Shown here: in pieces, positions 43,493 to 51,953 of the stretch | Position numbering within the stretch: the first letter of the stretch is position 1 | How the letters are laid out: every line of letters begins with the position of its first letter | Origin: Micromonospora foliorum | Lineage (GTDB): Bacteria; Actinomycetota; Actinomycetes; Mycobacteriales; Micromonosporaceae | NCBI RefSeq assembly: GCF_022229015.1 | Contig: NZ_JAKKFF010000135.1 | Coordinates: 1-64,000 of the forward strand | Length of the DNA: 64,000 bases | Direction: 5' to 3' | Notes under the pieces: generated by a model | What the model was told of the DNA's origin: nothing | Databases searched by the model: none | Seen by the model: the letters and a program-made list of their open reading frames with translations, nothing else | Translations under genes and position numbers: made by a program

Positions 43493-44203
43493 ATGCGGAT
43501 CGCCCTCTTCATCACCTGCGTCAACGACCTCGCGTTCCCGGCCACCGGCATCGCGGTCACCCGCATCCTGCGGCGACTCGGCCACACCGTCGACTTCCCC
43601 GCCGACCAGACCTGTTGCGGGCAGATGCACGCCAACACGGGTTACCGGGCCGAAGCCCTGCCGATGGTGCGCAACTACGTCGACGTCTTCGACTCCTACG
43701 ACGCCATCGTCGCGCCGTCCGGGTCGTGCACCGCGATGATCCGCGACCAGTACCCGCACCTGCACCCACCCGCCACCTCGGTGGCCGCCCGCACGTACGA
43801 GCTGTCCGAGTTGCTTGTCGACGTGCTCGGCGTCACCGACGTGGGCGCCGAGTTCCCGGAGACGGTCACCTACCACCCCACCTGCCACGGCCTGCGGATG
43901 CTGCGCCTCGGTGACCGGCCGCTGACCCTGCTGCGCCAGGTGCGCGGGATCAAGCTGGTCGAGCTGGGCGACGCCGAGGAGTGCTGCGGTTTCGGCGGCA
44001 CGTTCGCCCTGAAGAACCCGGACGTCTCCACCGCGATGCTCACCGACAAGTGCGCCCGGGTCCGCGACACCGGCGCCCGGGTGCTCGCCGCGGCCGACAA
44101 CTCCTGCCTGGCGCACATCGGCGGCGGCCTCGACCGCCACCGCTCCGGCGTACGGGCCGTGCACTACGCCGAGATTCTCGCCGAGACGGGAGCCACCTCA
44201 TGA
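43493..44203 (+). CDS. lutA: L-lactate oxidation protein LutA (CCG-domain)
   Basis: 236 residues with two CCG (cysteine-rich) repeats, TCCGQMHANTGY near residue 38 and ECCGFGGTFALKN near 162, which bind iron-sulphur or heterodisulphide-type clusters. With LutB and LutC it forms the NAD-independent L-lactate dehydrogenase complex that makes pyruvate. GAGGAG precedes the ATG. It overlaps lutB by 4 bases. Confidence 0.94.
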   Translation: MRIALFITCVNDLAFPATGIAVTRILRRLGHTVDFPADQTCCGQMHANTGYRAEALPMVRNYVDVFDSYDAIVAPSGSCTAMIRDQYPHLHPPATSVAARTYELSELLVDVLGVTDVGAEFPETVTYHPTCHGLRMLRLGDRPLTLLRQVRGIKLVELGDAEECCGFGGTFALKNPDVSTAMLTDKCARVRDTGARVLAAADNSCLAHIGGGLDRHRSGVRAVHYAEILAETGATS

Positions 44204-45645
44204 GCCAACCGGTCGCACCCGCCACCGGGAGCGGGCGGATCCGCACGCCACTGCCGTTTCCCACCGCCGCCAAGCCGGCCGTCGCCGACACGCAACTCCG
44301 GGCCAACCTGCACCGGGCCACCCGCACCATCCGGGCCAAGCGAGCCCGGGTCGTCGACGAGGTACCCGACTGGGAGGCCCTGCGGGACGCCGGCTCGGCG
44401 ATCAAGGCGGACGTCCAACGCCGGTTGCCGGAGCTGCTGGAGCAGTTCGAGGCGTCCGCCACCGCTGCCGGCGCCACCGTGCACTGGGCCCGCGACGCGG
44501 CCGAGGCCTGCCGGATCGTGGTCGCGTTGACCCGGGCCGCCGGGGCCGACGAGGTCGTGAAGGTCAAGTCGATGGCGACCCAGGAGATCGAGCTCAACGA
44601 GGCGCTGGAGGCCGCCGGCATCGCCGCGTACGAGACCGACCTCGCGGAACTGATCGTGCAGCTCGGCGAGGACACTCCCTCGCACATCCTGGTGCCGGCG
44701 ATCCACTACAACCGGGCCCAGATCCGGGAGATCTTCCAGCGTCGCATGGCCGACGCGCCGGCCGACCTGAGCGACGAACCCGCCGCGCTGGCCGAGGCGG
44801 CCCGCGCCCACCTGCGACGCCGTTTCCTCTCGGCCCGGGTGGCCGTCTCCGGCGCCAACTTCGCCGTCGCCGACACCGGCACGCTGGTGGTGGTGGAGTC
44901 CGAGGGCAACGGCCGCATGTGCCTCACCCTCCCGGAGACGCTGATCAGCGTCGTCGGCGTCGAGAAGCTGCTGCCGACCTTCACCGACCTGGAGGTCTTC
45001 CTGCAGTTGCTGCCGCGTTCCTCGACCGGCGAGCGGATGAACCCGTACACCTCGATGTGGACCGGCGTCACCCCCGGCGACGGCCCGCAGGACGTGCACG
45101 TCGTCCTCGTCGACAATGGCCGGTCCGCGGTGCTCGCCGACCCGGTCGGGCGGCCGGCGCTGTCCTGCATCCGCTGCTCCGCGTGCCTCAACGTCTGCCC
45201 GGTGTACGAGCGGGCCGGCGGGCACGCGTACGGCTCGGTGTATCCGGGGCCGATCGGGGCGATCCTGTCGCCGCAGCTGACCGGCGTGGCCGACAACGCC
45301 TCGCTGCCGTACGCGTCGACACTCTGCGGCGCCTGCTACGACGTGTGTCCCGTGAAGATCAACATTCCGGAGATCCTGGTGCACCTCCGCCAGCAGGCTC
45401 CGCACCCGCCGGCCGAACGGGCCGCCATGCGCGTCCTGTCCTGGGTGATGCGCAGCCCCCGACGCTGGGCCGTCGCCCTGCGCCTGGCCCGGGCCGGCGC
45501 GGGGCCACTCGGGGCGTACCGTGAGCGGCGCACCGGCGCTCGGACGCTGCGGCGACTGCCCTGGCCGGCCTCGGCGTGGACCCGGTCGCGAGACCTGCCG
45601 CTGCCCGCGCCGCAGACCTTCCGGGAATGGTGGGGAAAGCAGTGA
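44200..45645 (+). CDS. lutB: L-lactate oxidation iron-sulphur protein LutB
   Basis: 481 residues. An N-terminal LUD domain (to about residue 300, with ADTGTLVVVESEGNGR) is followed by two ferredoxin-type cluster motifs, CIRCSACLNVCPVY and CGACYDVCPVK, and a C-terminal tail ending in FREWWGKQ, which is typical of LutB/LldF. It passes electrons from lactate towards the respiratory chain. Coupled to lutA and lutC by ATGA- and GTGA-type overlaps. The start ATG at 44200 is set by the overlap with the lutA stop. Confidence 0.95.
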   Translation: MSQPVAPATGSGRIRTPLPFPTAAKPAVADTQLRANLHRATRTIRAKRARVVDEVPDWEALRDAGSAIKADVQRRLPELLEQFEASATAAGATVHWARDAAEACRIVVALTRAAGADEVVKVKSMATQEIELNEALEAAGIAAYETDLAELIVQLGEDTPSHILVPAIHYNRAQIREIFQRRMADAPADLSDEPAALAEAARAHLRRRFLSARVAVSGANFAVADTGTLVVVESEGNGRMCLTLPETLISVVGVEKLLPTFTDLEVFLQLLPRSSTGERMNPYTSMWTGVTPGDGPQDVHVVLVDNGRSAVLADPVGRPALSCIRCSACLNVCPVYERAGGHAYGSVYPGPIGAILSPQLTGVADNASLPYASTLCGACYDVCPVKINIPEILVHLRQQAPHPPAERAAMRVLSWVMRSPRRWAVALRLARAGAGPLGAYRERRTGARTLRRLPWPASAWTRSRDLPLPAPQTFREWWGKQ

Positions 45646-46283
45646 GCGCACGTGACGAGATCCTGGCGCGGCTGCGGACGGCGCTGGCCGACAGTCCGCC
45701 GCCGGTGGAGGTGCCCCGCCGCTATCGCCGGGCCGACGACCGCCCCGACCTGATCGAGACCCTGGTCGACCGCCTGGAGGACTACCGGGCGGTCGTCCAC
45801 CACGGCATCGACGCCCTGCCCCGGCTGCTCAGCGAGGTCGACCGGCTCGCCGTCCCCACCGACGTCCCCGCCCACTGGCTGGCCGGCTACGGCGGGCAGC
45901 TGCACCGCGACGCGCCCCCGCTGTCGCCGGCCGCGCTCGACGACCTGGACGCGGTCCTGACCGGCTGCGCCGTCGCGGTCGCCGACACCGGCACCATCAT
46001 CCTCGACGCCGGCCCGGCACAGGGGCGACGCGCGCTCACCCTGGTGCCCGACCGGCACATCTGCGTCGTCCGCACCGACCAGGTCGTCGGACTGCTGCCG
46101 GAGGCACTGAGCCGACTGGACCCGCGCGCGCCGCAGACCTGGATCTCCGGCCCGTCCGCGACCAGCGACATCGAGCTCAACCGCGTCGAGGGAGTGCACG
46201 GCCCGCGCCGGCTGGAGATCGTCCTGGTCAGCCCCGACGACGAAGTCGTCCCAGACGGCCCGGCGGGCGGTTCAGGAGCCTGA
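45642..46283 (+). CDS. lutC: L-lactate oxidation protein LutC (LUD domain)
   Basis: 213 residues from a GTG at 45642 overlapping the lutB stop by 4 bases. A single LUD domain with AVADTGTIILDAGPAQGRR and LVPDRHICVV. Completes LutABC. It converges with lspA and their 3' ends overlap by 12 bases, so there is no room for a conventional terminator between them. Confidence 0.93.
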   Translation: MSARDEILARLRTALADSPPPVEVPRRYRRADDRPDLIETLVDRLEDYRAVVHHGIDALPRLLSEVDRLAVPTDVPAHWLAGYGGQLHRDAPPLSPAALDDLDAVLTGCAVAVADTGTIILDAGPAQGRRALTLVPDRHICVVRTDQVVGLLPEALSRLDPRAPQTWISGPSATSDIELNRVEGVHGPRRLEIVLVSPDDEVVPDGPAGGSGA

Positions 46284-46787
46284 CGACGACACCTGCTCGT
46301 CGCTGCGGGTCTCGTCGGGGGTGGCCGCCGTGTGCAGCGGAATGCCGCGCACGTTGAGCACCATGATGATGCCCACGCCGACCACGAGGGCGATGTCGGC
46401 GACGTTGCCGACGAAGAACCCGGCGTAGTCGATGAAGTCCACCACGTGCCCGCGAGCGAACCCCGGCTCCCGGAAGAGGCGGTCCAGCAGGTGCGTCGTC
46501 GCGCCGCCGAGCACCAGGCCCAACGCCGCCGCCCAGGCGCGCGAGGTGACCCGCCGCGCCACTACCGTCACCGCGACCACCGCCGCCGCCGCGAACACCG
46601 CGAAAATCCAGGTGTACGCGGAGCCGATCGAGAAGGCGGCGCCCGGGTTGTACACGAGTCGCAGTTGCAGCAGGTCACCGAGGATGGAGATGGTCTGCCC
46701 GCCGGAGAGCGTGGACTCGGCCCAGTACTTGGTGAGCTGATCCGCGGCGAGCACCACAGCAGCGATCAACACGACGGCGCGGAACAT
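46272..46787 (-). CDS. lspA: Lipoprotein signal peptidase (signal peptidase II)
   Basis: 171 residues with four membrane helices. The two catalytic-Asp motifs are present: VYNPGAAFSIG plus DRL near residue 104 and FVGNVADIALVVG near 128. It cleaves diacylglyceryl-modified prolipoproteins such as the two binding proteins and the PCu(A)C lipoprotein in this window. It is a housekeeping gene between two accessory regions. No rluD-type partner is adjacent. Confidence 0.94.
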   Translation of the reverse strand: MFRAVVLIAAVVLAADQLTKYWAESTLSGGQTISILGDLLQLRLVYNPGAAFSIGSAYTWIFAVFAAAAVVAVTVVARRVTSRAWAAALGLVLGGATTHLLDRLFREPGFARGHVVDFIDYAGFFVGNVADIALVVGVGIIMVLNVRGIPLHTAATPDETRSDEQVSSSGS

Positions 46788-46882
46788 TCCGGAACCCTAG
46801 CCGGTCACCGGTGACCGTCACCACCGACGGATGGGGCCCGGCAGCGGTGGCCGACGGACGCGCCACGGGGCGGTGGTAGCGG

Positions 46883-47593
46883 TCATGCCGGGGCCCGCCG
46901 TCGCCGCAGTCGCCGCGTCAGCAGCAGCGCGCCAACGGCGACCAGCACGGCTGCGCCGACGAGGGCGGCGAGCCGGAGGACGGCACCGTGGCCGCGGTTG
47001 GTGCCGACCACGGCCGGCGCGCCGTCGAGGGCCCAGTCGTGGGAGTCCTCACTCGAGCCGTACTCCGCGCGTTGTCCGGCGGGGCCGGTGGCCGTCGCAC
47101 GGTACGCGGGGTTGAGGTCGGTGAGCGTCCGCACCGCGACGGTGACCGTGTCGACCGGCCCGGGGCAGGTGTAGTCGACGGTGGCGCCGGCCCTCGCCAG
47201 CGCCTTCGACTCGGCGACCACGCCGAGGCATCGGCGCCCGCCGTCGACCACCGTGATCCGCTGGAGCAGGTACGCGGAGAACCGCTCGGACGATGCGATC
47301 ACCGCGGGATCGGTCGTGCGGTAGTCGACGGCACCGTCGAGCAGGACGCGGTCGGGCGGTAGCAGGCCGAGCGAGACGCCGAGCAGCGTCAGGTCGTCGG
47401 GGCCGCCGACACGCCACCGCACCCGTACGACCTCCGGCCGCTGGTCGTCGCGCGCGATGGACACGGTCTGCGGGTCGCCGGACGGGTGTGCCACCGCCGG
47501 GGGCGGCAGGGCCGTGACGGACGCGGTGACGGCGAGCACCGCCAGTGGGAGGACGGTCACCGCGCTTCGTCGACGACGTCGGTGCAGGGACAC
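46883..47593 (-). CDS. Secreted single-pass membrane protein of unknown function
   Basis: 236 residues from a GTG at 47593. An Arg-rich start and hydrophobic core (TVLPLAVLAVTASVTAL) ending in AVAHPSG form a signal peptide. A beta-rich extracellular part of about 160 residues with two cysteines (GGRRCLG, DYTCPGP) follows, then a C-terminal helix (LAALVGAAVLVAVGALLL) and a run of Arg residues that stops transfer. The His right after the signal cleavage site recalls copper-binding N-termini, but no CopC motif is visible. An in-frame start 40 residues upstream is possible but would add a non-signal segment. Function unknown. Confidence 0.65.
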   Translation of the reverse strand: MSLHRRRRRSAVTVLPLAVLAVTASVTALPPPAVAHPSGDPQTVSIARDDQRPEVVRVRWRVGGPDDLTLLGVSLGLLPPDRVLLDGAVDYRTTDPAVIASSERFSAYLLQRITVVDGGRRCLGVVAESKALARAGATVDYTCPGPVDTVTVAVRTLTDLNPAYRATATGPAGQRAEYGSSEDSHDWALDGAPAVVGTNRGHGAVLRLAALVGAAVLVAVGALLLTRRLRRRRAPA

Positions 47594-47830
47594 GAAGCGC
47601 TCCGGGATCGCGGTGGCAGGAATCGCGCCCACACTGCCGTAGGCGCGAAAACGTGCAGCTCCGGATGGGTGTTCGGCACCAGACCGCGACGTGAACAGCG
47701 GTTGATCAACCACCTGATGCAGGCAAGTGGTAATTGCCCAAGAGTGGCAACTGCGTCAACGTGATGATCAACGGTTCCGGCGCTGCGCCCACCCGACCAA
47801 CGATTCCTCCCCACACCACAGGAGCCCTCT

Positions 47831-48108
47831 GTGACCCGGATGCCTCCGACCTTCCGACGCCTCGTGGCGTCGACCGCGGCGGCGGGGATGCTCGTCGACG
47901 CCGTCCGGTACGCCGTGCCGGTCGCCCTGCGGACCCGCGTCGCCACTCTCTTCCAAAGCCCGCGCGCCGCCGCCGATCCTCGACTGAGCCTCACTACCAG
48001 CGGACCCAGCGCGCCGGGGTCCTGGTCATCACCCACGACCAGACCCTGCTGGACCGCTGGAGCGACCGGATCGTCGACCTGGCCGGTGCAGCGAGGGCAC
48101 ACGCCTGA
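47831..48108 (+). pseudogene. Deletion scar: gene start joined to the C-terminus of an ABC ATPase
   Basis: A GTG at 47831 with AGGAG upstream opens a plausible N-terminus (MPPTFRRLVASTAAAGML), but after about 50 codons coding potential shifts frame. From about 48006 a different frame reads GVLVITHDQTLLDRWSDRIVDL and stops at 48108, the H-loop and C-terminus of an ABC transporter ATPase. Walker A, signature and Walker B are all missing. The simplest account is an internal deletion that fused two gene ends. Not expected to be functional. Confidence 0.6.
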
Positions 48109-48196
48109 CCATCGGTGCGGTTTGGTGCGGTGCGAATGCCGGGGCAACGGGCGATCGGCATCGGAGATCCGCCTCCGCCACTCGGGCGCGGCAGCG

Positions 48197-49096
48197 TCAG
48201 CCGACGTCGAGGGGCACCCGCCGAGCGCGGGAGTCGGGGCGGCCGGCGAGGATGCCGGCGAGGATCTCCGCACCGTCGACAACCCTCGGGCCGGGGCGGT
48301 TGAAGTAGGCAGGCCCGTCGACCACCCACACCTGCCCCTGACGAACCGCGGGTAGGTCCGCCCAGCCGGGTTGCGCGGTCGCCACGGACAGCTCGTCGAA
48401 GGTTCGCTCAGGCGTGAACCCGCACGGCCCGAACACCACCACCTCGGGAGCCAGGTCCGCGACCATCGACCACCGGTGCGGGGTGCTGTGCGCACCCGGA
48501 CCGAGAAGCAGCGACCGCCCACCCGCATGGTTGATCTGCTCCGGAACCCAGTGCCCGCCAGGCATCAACGGGTCAAGCCACTCGACGAACAGCACCGTCG
48601 GCGCGCCAGGCACCGGCCCCGGCAACGCGGCGAGGCGACGCTCGGCGTCGGCTCGGATCTCCGCCGCCCTGCCTTCGGTGCCGGTCAGCGCGGCCACGGC
48701 GTCGACCGTGTCCAGGATCCCGTCGATGGTCCTCGCCTCCAGGGACATCACCCTGGTGTCGAGATCGATCAGACCAACCGCGTCGTTGACCCGCTGGTAG
48801 GAGACCGCACACACGTCGCACAGATCCTGGGTCAGAATCAGATCCGGCTTCAAAGCGTCCAGCATGGCGACGTCGAGCTGGTACAACGACGATCCTCGGT
48901 GCGCGTCACCGGCTATCGCCGACGAGATCTCCCGGCTCGTCAGGGCCTCAGGCAGGGACGTCGCGGTCACCGCCGGGATGTCGGCCAGAACCCCCGGCGG
49001 CCAGTCACACTCGTGGGTACGGCCGACCAGTTGCCCGGTCAGGCCAAGCATGGCCACGATGTCCGTGGCCGCCGGCAGCAGGGAGACGATTCGCAC
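48197..49096 (-). CDS. Helical-backbone metal receptor, BtuF-like cobalamin-binding protein without signal peptide
   Basis: 299 residues from a GTG at 49096. The protein begins directly with VRIVSLLPAATDIVAMLG, typical of COG0614 proteins, and has CDWPPGV, LTQDLCDVCAVSY, a long backbone helix and FVEWLDPLMPGGHWVPE. No export signal or lipobox is visible, as in the cytoplasmic subgroup of these proteins. An upstream start at 49153 adds only low-complexity sequence. It stands alone with no ABC permease, so it may be a B12 or metal scavenging/salvage protein. A link to the radical SAM cluster is possible but only speculative. Confidence 0.8.
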   Translation of the reverse strand: MRIVSLLPAATDIVAMLGLTGQLVGRTHECDWPPGVLADIPAVTATSLPEALTSREISSAIAGDAHRGSSLYQLDVAMLDALKPDLILTQDLCDVCAVSYQRVNDAVGLIDLDTRVMSLEARTIDGILDTVDAVAALTGTEGRAAEIRADAERRLAALPGPVPGAPTVLFVEWLDPLMPGGHWVPEQINHAGGRSLLLGPGAHSTPHRWSMVADLAPEVVVFGPCGFTPERTFDELSVATAQPGWADLPAVRQGQVWVVDGPAYFNRPGPRVVDGAEILAGILAGRPDSRARRVPLDVG

Positions 49097-49302
49097 GCCC
49101 GCCTGCCTACCAGGCGCGACCGAGCCACGTCCACTCCCCGACAGCCCGTACACGGCCGCCGACGGGCGTTTTCATCAGGCGTGGTGCTGCCACCGTGGCT
49201 GTCGACAGCCTCGCGTCTGGCTTCGTTCGAGTACCTCGCCCTGTCACATCGGCTCGTCGTCTGGGCTCATAAGCACGAGTGCAAACACGCGAGGAGGACA
49301 CA

Positions 49303-49662
49303 ATGCAGTTTGAAGAAGCCGCCGAGGCCGCCGACGAAGCGACGATGCGGTCGATGCTGTCCGCCGACCCTGGGCTGTGCGATCGGCGTGCAGACCTGGT
49401 TACGCGGATGGCCGAGGCGCGCAACTGGTCAACGGTCCGGCTGCTCATCGAACTTGGCTTCGGCGTCAACGGTGTCACCGCCGCCGGCGCCAGCGCCTTG
49501 CACTATGCGGCGGCAGCGGGTGAGCTGTCGATCGCGCGCCTGCTGGTCGAGCACGGTGCCGACCACACCGCCCGCGAACCTGGGTTCAACGCGCAGCCGG
49601 CGGGCTGGGCGCAGTACTTCAAGAAGCTGGAAACCCAGAAATATCTCGAGTCCCTGGCCTGA
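49303..49662 (+). CDS. Small ankyrin-repeat protein
   Basis: 119 residues from an ATG with GAGGAGGA upstream. About three ankyrin repeats are visible (WSTVRLLIELGFGVNGVT, GASALHYAAAAGELSIARLL, VEHGADHTAREP). All-cytoplasmic, no enzymatic domain. Probably a protein-interaction module; partner unknown. Confidence 0.85.
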   Translation: MQFEEAAEAADEATMRSMLSADPGLCDRRADLVTRMAEARNWSTVRLLIELGFGVNGVTAAGASALHYAAAAGELSIARLLVEHGADHTAREPGFNAQPAGWAQYFKKLETQKYLESLA

Positions 49663-49722
49663 TGCTGCGCCGCCCGGTCACGCGGCATCAGACCCACAGC
49701 TCGTGGAAGTGGGGTTCGGCAT

Positions 49723-50616
49723 TCACCCCATTGGTCGCTCCGCCTGGTTCAGGAGGACGGACGCGAGGCGGTGGACGCGGTCGGGGTCGCGGACAACGTC
49801 GATCCTGACGATCTTGTCGCCCGCGACAGTGAATGCCATGACAGAAAACGGCTGCCCGTCGCGGGTGATCAACGTTCCGATCGCGCCGTTGACCAGGCCG
49901 GGGCGCAGCTGGCCACCGCGTGGGGCACGCGCCTGCTTGGCCACGGCCGCCGCGCCGTGAACGACGGTCGCCGGCCTGGCGGTGCCGAAGTCGGTGCGCA
50001 GGACGACGTCGGGGTCGAGAGCCTGCACGAGGGCGTCGAAGTCACCGGTCCACGCAGCCGCGTAGAAGGCACGGACGACCTGCCGCTGGCGCGCTAGATC
50101 CGGATCGGGTGAAGGGATATCGGCACCGTGCACCCGGCGCCGTGCCCGGCTAGCGAGTTGTCGCGCCGCGGCCGGGGTGCGGCCCGCGATGCCGGCGATC
50201 TCCTCGAAGGGCAGGTCGAACATGTCGTGCAGCACGAACGCCAACCGCTCAGCAGGAGTGAGCTGGTCGAGCACGACGAGCAGGGCCAAGCTCACCGAGT
50301 CGGCCAGCAACGCCTCCTGCTCGGGGTCGAGGTCCCCGTCCGGAATGACAACCAGGTCGGGCAGGTGCGTGGCGAACGGATCCTCCCGGCGGCGTCGGCG
50401 AGAGCGCAACATGTGCAGGCACTCCCGGGCGACGACAGTGGTCAACCATCCGCCGAGGTTGTCGATCTGATCCGCGTCGAACCGGCTCAGCCGTAGCCAG
50501 GCATCCTGAACAGCGTCGTCCGCGTCAGCCAGCGAACCGAGCATTCGATAAGCCACCGCCCGCAGCCGGGGTCGGTGCTGCTCGAAGCGCGCGGCCAACC
50601 ACTCATTCTCGTCCAT
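49723..50616 (-). CDS. ECF sigma factor, SigJ/ECF41-like with SnoaL-type tail
   Basis: 297 residues. Sigma-2 (YRMLGSLADADDAVQDAWLRL) and sigma-4 (FVLHDMFDLPFEEIAGIAGRT) are followed by a SnoaL-like domain of about 110 residues. ECF41-type factors are usually self-regulated by this tail. No carboxymuconolactone decarboxylase or oxidoreductase gene of the usual ECF41 context lies adjacent. It reads away from the integrated element, 110 bases from the left repeat. Confidence 0.88.
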   Translation of the reverse strand: MDENEWLAARFEQHRPRLRAVAYRMLGSLADADDAVQDAWLRLSRFDADQIDNLGGWLTTVVARECLHMLRSRRRRREDPFATHLPDLVVIPDGDLDPEQEALLADSVSLALLVVLDQLTPAERLAFVLHDMFDLPFEEIAGIAGRTPAAARQLASRARRRVHGADIPSPDPDLARQRQVVRAFYAAAWTGDFDALVQALDPDVVLRTDFGTARPATVVHGAAAVAKQARAPRGGQLRPGLVNGAIGTLITRDGQPFSVMAFTVAGDKIVRIDVVRDPDRVHRLASVLLNQAERPMG

Positions 50617-50726
50617 CGGTCACACCATCCCATCGCCAAGGCTCACAGAGATGAACCCTCAGGCACAGCGAACGTGACACCGCCAAACCCGGGAAGCGGC
50701 CTCTAACTTGCGCAAATTGAGAGTGA

Positions 50727-50766
50727 GCGATGCTGGTACCGAACCAGCGACCTCTTCGGTGTGAAC
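50727..50766 (-). repeat. Left attachment site: tRNA-Val(CAC) 3'-half repeat
   Basis: Forty bases identical to 56224-56263. Read on the minus strand they give TTCACAC (anticodon loop, CAC), CGAAG, a variable loop and the T-arm GCTGG-TTCGGTA-CCAGC. Beyond the repeat the acceptor reads ATCGCTCA rather than ATCGCCCA. There is no 5' tRNA half. This is the chromosomal-side remnant left by integration. Confidence 0.82.
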
Positions 50767-50849
50767 TCTCGGCAAGCCGGTCGAGCCAGGCTTGATGCGA
50801 GGTCAGACGGCCTGCTAGCGCCCTTCTCGGGCCGGTTCGGCTGGCACGG

Positions 50850-50871
50850 TTGCTGTACTTCACTGCTGTAC
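50850..50871 (+). repeat. Candidate integrase arm-type site, left end
   Basis: Two copies of TGCTGTAC (50851-50858 and 50864-50871) 13 bases apart. The whole 22-bp block recurs with one mismatch at 56149-56170 near the right end, in the same orientation. Paired short direct repeats flanking an att core are what arm-type integrase or Xis sites look like. Confidence 0.5.
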
Positions 50872-50879
50872 TGCTGGCG

Positions 50880-51053
50880 TCAGACGAGGCGTTGGATGCG
50901 GACCTTCGGGCGCTCGTTCCTGAGGTGGCCGTGCTTGTGCTGGCGGACCTGCTCGTCCCAGACCTCCTGGTCGTAGTCCGGGTCCGGTGGGATCCACTTG
51001 TGTGAGCCGTCGCTGTAGTGGAACTTCTCGTCACCCGGCCGCAGGATGCTCAT
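50880..51053 (-). CDS. Small element-borne protein, unknown function
   Basis: 57 residues, acidic and aromatic in the first half (FHYSDGSHKWIPPDPDYD) and basic at the C-terminus. The ATG at 51053 overlaps the stop of the next gene by 4 bases, and the three small genes here read as one leftward operon. Proteins of this size and style are common next to the left end of AICEs; no function is known to me. Confidence 0.6.
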   Translation of the reverse strand: MSILRPGDEKFHYSDGSHKWIPPDPDYDQEVWDEQVRQHKHGHLRNERPKVRIQRLV

Positions 51054-51331
51054 CGGGTCCAGCCGAGGAATCGGTAGTGCAGGTGGCCGGCGGGAACGTG
51101 GGCCAGGTCCTGGGCGGCGTCGACGAGTTGGGCGGCCAGGTAGAGAGCGAGTGACACCGGGGCTCGGTCGTACTCGGCTCGTAGCTCTCGGCACCGGGTC
51201 TGGCATGGCCACTCCCCCGCACAGCCGCCGCACGTCCAGGCTGGCTTGATCGGGTGGTGAGTGGTCACTGCGGGCCGTCCTGGCTGGGCCAGTGACCGCG
51301 GTTGATCGGGATGCGGTGGCGGCTTCGGCAT
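51050..51331 (-). CDS. Small Cys-containing element-borne protein
   Basis: 93 residues from an ATG with GGAGG eight bases upstream. A potential zinc site lies near residue 32-46 (WTCGGCAGEWPCQTRC) and is followed by a helical segment (ALYLAAQLVDAAQDL). Recognised as a protein type common in pSAM2-like elements, but without a known role. Overlaps the next small gene by 4 bases. Confidence 0.65.
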   Translation of the reverse strand: MPKPPPHPDQPRSLAQPGRPAVTTHHPIKPAWTCGGCAGEWPCQTRCRELRAEYDRAPVSLALYLAAQLVDAAQDLAHVPAGHLHYRFLGWTR

Positions 51332-51519
51332 GGCAGATCACCTCCGCAACGGCAGATGCGCCGCCAGTGTCGCCAGGACCAGACGGGCCGGTGCCGGCGA
51401 GCCAGAGTCAGCGCTACGGCCAAGAGGTACGCGTCGTAGGGCACGTGCGGTCGACCGCCAGCCTGATCGCCGGTGGATCGCCAGCGATTGCCAGCGGCTG
51501 ATTTGTTCGGCCTGGTCAT
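51265..51519 (-). CDS. Small zinc-ribbon-like element-borne protein
   Basis: 84 residues from an ATG at 51519 with GGGAGG upstream. The C-terminal half contains two cysteines in RRICRCGGDLPCRSRHRIP, resembling a small metal-binding module seen in AICE cargo proteins. Its 3' end overlaps the next gene by 67 bases, which is longer than usual and lowers confidence. Function unknown. Confidence 0.5.
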   Translation of the reverse strand: MTRPNKSAAGNRWRSTGDQAGGRPHVPYDAYLLAVALTLARRHRPVWSWRHWRRICRCGGDLPCRSRHRIPINRGHWPSQDGPQ

Positions 51520-51728
51520 CACGCCTCCCGCCGACGCCGGGTAAGGCCGTGGGCACCCACGTCGGGAGGCGGGCACCCACGGCAGGACCCCCGGCCGCCA
51601 AGCTGGGTAGCCCCAGAAGCAACTTAGGACGCAATGTGCGCAGGGTCAACAGTCAACGCACATAGCGTTGTAAGTCGCACCCAGGGTGTGATCTGCTTGC
51701 ACCAGCCGCCAAGCTGGGAGCACCACCT

Positions 51729-51953
51729 ATGTCTGAAGCCGCCTACCAACAGGTCGCGCGTGATATCCGCGAGCAGATCAGCTCCGGCCAGTTGAAGCCG
51801 GGCGACAAGCTGCCGTCCTTCGCCGCCCTGTGCGAGCACTACGAGGTGAGCAACACCGTCATCCGCGCCGCCATGCTCATCTTGAAAGCCGAGGGGTTCA
51901 TTGATGGCCGGCAGGGCAAGGGCGTGTACGTCACGAACCAGCAGCCTGGGTAG
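51729..51953 (+). CDS. Minimal GntR-type winged-helix regulator
   Basis: 74 residues forming only a GntR DNA-binding domain (IREQISSGQLKPGDKLPSF, VSNTVIRAAMLILKAEGF, GKGVYV). There is no effector domain; AICE-borne regulators such as KorSA also belong to the GntR family but are larger. Probably controls element genes such as the leftward small-gene operon or rep-xis-int. No clear Shine-Dalgarno precedes the ATG. Confidence 0.83.
   Translation: MSEAAYQQVARDIREQISSGQLKPGDKLPSFAALCEHYEVSNTVIRAAMLILKAEGFIDGRQGKGVYVTNQQPG

Noticed and set aside
50727-50766. A complete tRNA-Val gene at either attachment site
   Set aside because: The anticodon loop, T-arm and acceptor 3' strand are visible, but no D-arm or GGGCGAT acceptor 5' strand lies on the other side at either copy.
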